From Methylomonas sp. ZR1 (GTDB lineage Bacteria; Pseudomonadota; Gammaproteobacteria; Methylococcales; Methylomonadaceae), in assembly GCF_013141865.1 (NCBI RefSeq), contig NZ_RCST01000001.1:3844001-3908000 (forward strand): DNA of 64,000 nt, in the 5' to 3' direction. The notes beneath the pieces are model-generated. The model saw nothing but the letters and a program-made list of their open reading frames with translations, was not told the origin of the DNA and did no database searches. The translations under genes and the position numbers were made by a program. Below, one piece after another: positions 62,427-64,000 of the stretch. Numbering within the stretch: the stretch's first letter is position 1; each line of letters begins with the position of its first letter.

Positions 62427-63672
62427 TAACTGCACTTAACCTTTGATTACTGGAGGCGGATAGATAAAACATTAAATAAAGCGTCGTTACAATAACAGCC
62501 GACTTATCGAAACACAAAAAAGCGCCATTAAAACTAGTCGTCAAAACGATATAGCACATAATTAGCCAATCCTTCCATACTGGGTGCAACAGTAACCCTA
62601 AAAGTAAAAAGCCAGTAAGACCATAATTAATTAATAAATTGTAAAATCCATTTGATAATGCCCCTGCCAAATCATTTTTTGACATCGCCCTTGTCCCTGT
62701 TACAAATTGCTCGAGTTGACTGTTCACTACTCCAAAAGGACTATTTAGCAAAACTTCAGATGCTATTATCGCTGGCGCGGCTAAGCGTGCGTACCCGGAC
62801 GACTCCTGCTTTCTATCAGAAAAATTGGACAACCTTTCGATTGTGGAAAAGTCTGCCACCCAGGCTATAAACACAACGAAGCAAGCAGAAAAAATTATAG
62901 ATACTTTTGTCAATCCCTTAGATTTAGACTGCATTAATTCAATAAAAAGCAACAGAAACACAGCTAATTGACCGGACGCTGACTGGCAAAAATAAACTGT
63001 CAAAACAATACAAACAATCATCACAGATTTTAACCAAGACTTCTTAAACGCACGAAGAACAATAATCAGAAATGAAGCGTCAACAAACCCCAAATAAGAA
63101 GGCTCACCAAAAGTTGCGGATGGGCGTATCTTAGAATAGATTAAGTCAAGTTCGCCAGGCAAAGTCCCAGCATTTCTAACATAAAGCTCGTATGGCAACG
63201 CCAAATACACACCACTTTTTAAAACCACATACTGAACAATCGTAAATAGGGCTAGCCCAATCAATATCAGCGGTATGACTTTGTAAATTTTTGCATTAAT
63301 TTTAATGGCATTAACAATATTATCTTTGTACTTAATTATGCAGTAAATAGGTAGATAACAAACAAACTCTCTAGCTGTTTTCAATAAATCATGCATTGCT
63401 TCAGTCGAGTTCACTGCAAACAACACTGGTATACACATCAAACCAAACACCAAAAAGCCAATTGGCGCCGCATATAAAAAAACATTTACTGGTAGAAAAA
63501 TAAATATTAATATAAATGCTAATACCTGTACGGATAAATAATAGTTCAGGCCTAATTGAATAAACGGAATGCATATCAAGATTAACAATAAAGTGAAAGT
63601 TTTACTTTTTGCTTGACCCTTCTCTATAAAGACACCCCTATCTACATTTTTTACATTATAAATATCCATCAT
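62419..63672 (-). CDS. Wzy/O-antigen-ligase-type polysaccharide polymerase
   Basis: The 417-residue inner-membrane protein has about ten hydrophobic segments and a large periplasmic loop with IRPSATFGEPSYLGFVDASF, a motif common in Wzy/WaaL-type proteins. YFCQSASGQLAVFLLLFIE and SGYARLAAP follow. It likely joins lipid-linked repeat units outside the membrane. Sequence identity in this family is low, so the call rests on topology, the motif and the neighbours. Confidence 0.82.
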   Translation of the reverse strand: MMDIYNVKNVDRGVFIEKGQAKSKTFTLLLILICIPFIQLGLNYYLSVQVLAFILIFIFLPVNVFLYAAPIGFLVFGLMCIPVLFAVNSTEAMHDLLKTAREFVCYLPIYCIIKYKDNIVNAIKINAKIYKVIPLILIGLALFTIVQYVVLKSGVYLALPYELYVRNAGTLPGELDLIYSKIRPSATFGEPSYLGFVDASFLIIVLRAFKKSWLKSVMIVCIVLTVYFCQSASGQLAVFLLLFIELMQSKSKGLTKVSIIFSACFVVFIAWVADFSTIERLSNFSDRKQESSGYARLAAPAIIASEVLLNSPFGVVNSQLEQFVTGTRAMSKNDLAGALSNGFYNLLINYGLTGFLLLGLLLHPVWKDWLIMCYIVLTTSFNGAFLCFDKSAVIVTTLYLMFYLSASSNQRLSAVNV

Positions 63673-63715
63673 ATTATTTCTCGATAGCAGGTCCGCGAGG
63701 CAGTAATATTTCTCT

Positions 63716-64000
63716 TCACTTCAAAACACCTGAAATAGTTTGTGCAACCCGGTTTGCAAGTGCTTTACAACCATCTGGTGTAAAATGAACATCTTGTTTA
63801 ACCTGAATTTTCTGCAAATTACTAATCACTATTGAATACAAATCATCTATTGGAACACCCTGCCCTTCCATAATCTCACTGGCGATGGCGTTATAAAGCG
63901 GAACATCGCTCGATACCCAAAAAGAATCCTTTACATCGGGTAAAAAAGGCGTGGTTAATGCGTACACAACATTTGAGCTATATTGTTTTACCGAAAATAA
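63716..64000 (-). CDS. SGNH/GDSL-type hydrolase, N-terminus outside window
   Basis: The last 94 or so residues are visible and the frame stays open to the right edge (LFSVKQYSSNVVYALTTPFL). The C-terminal QDVHFTPDGCKALANRVAQT carries the D-x-x-H catalytic pair of SGNH esterases. NVVYALTTPF and PLYNAIASEIM match block III/IV regions. It probably edits acyl groups on the polymer. The GDS motif itself is off the window. Confidence 0.8.
   Translation of the reverse strand, partial: LFSVKQYSSNVVYALTTPFLPDVKDSFWVSSDVPLYNAIASEIMEGQGVPIDDLYSIVISNLQKIQVKQDVHFTPDGCKALANRVAQTISGVLK

Overview
The window looks like chromosomal DNA of a gammaproteobacterium. A methanotroph of the Methylomonas/Methylococcales type is my best guess. 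This is inferred from the mid-GC coding style, a SmbP-like metal-binding protein, a bufferin/HvfA-type copper peptide locus, a VPxPA-type C-terminal sorting signal, a CopC/HupE cluster and a large exopolysaccharide locus. No pMMO or rRNA gene is present to confirm it.

Layout. 0-7 kb: a partial SDR, a DUF4124 protein, thyA, smbP, nth, then a compact RiPP-like locus (Cys/Met-rich precursor, DedA membrane protein, DUF692 and DUF2063 maturation proteins) and a convergent ASCH-domain gene. 7-21.7 kb: one chemosensory cluster in the order MCP, cheY, STAS, cheA, two giant chemoreceptors, cheW, cheR. The two giant receptors carry tandem 91-residue HAMP-like units and share a tract of about 2.3 kb that I read as identical DNA. 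21.9-29.2 kb: housekeeping genes (gloA, hemW, pyrE, a dynamin-like GTPase, ampD, nadC, an AP2-like small protein, a 2-Cys peroxiredoxin). 29.3-31.4 kb: a dead IS3-family element carrying three 16-17 bp insertions, next to a broken TolC-family gene. 31.4-39 kb, minus strand: MarR-ubiK-comM, and upstream of it a GMC oxidoreductase / alpha-beta hydrolase / metallophosphoesterase set. 39-43 kb: icd, an OmpR-type two-component pair and a CHRD protein. 43.8-48.9 kb: an Asp-box beta-propeller protein, CopC, a lipoprotein and a HupE/UreJ-type permease, followed by gltA.

48.9-52.3 kb is a gene-poor junk zone. It holds several palindromic MITE/REP-like elements, a WecG-type glycosyltransferase gene interrupted by an amber codon, a short N-terminal remnant of a second such gene, and a degenerate 21-bp tandem repeat. 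52.3-64 kb is visibly AT-rich and carries an exopolysaccharide locus: a beta-helix protein, an acyltransferase-SGNH protein, five glycosyltransferases, a Wzy-like polymerase and a partial SGNH protein. It also contains one clean 99-bp MITE with a CTAA target duplication.

The most unusual points are the DedA gene inside the bufferin-type operon, MshEN-like motifs in the CheA linker, the poly-HAMP receptors with their near-identical tract, and the very small repeats inserted into the IS. No rRNA, tRNA or CRISPR array was found. Residue counts and repeat comparisons were made by eye.
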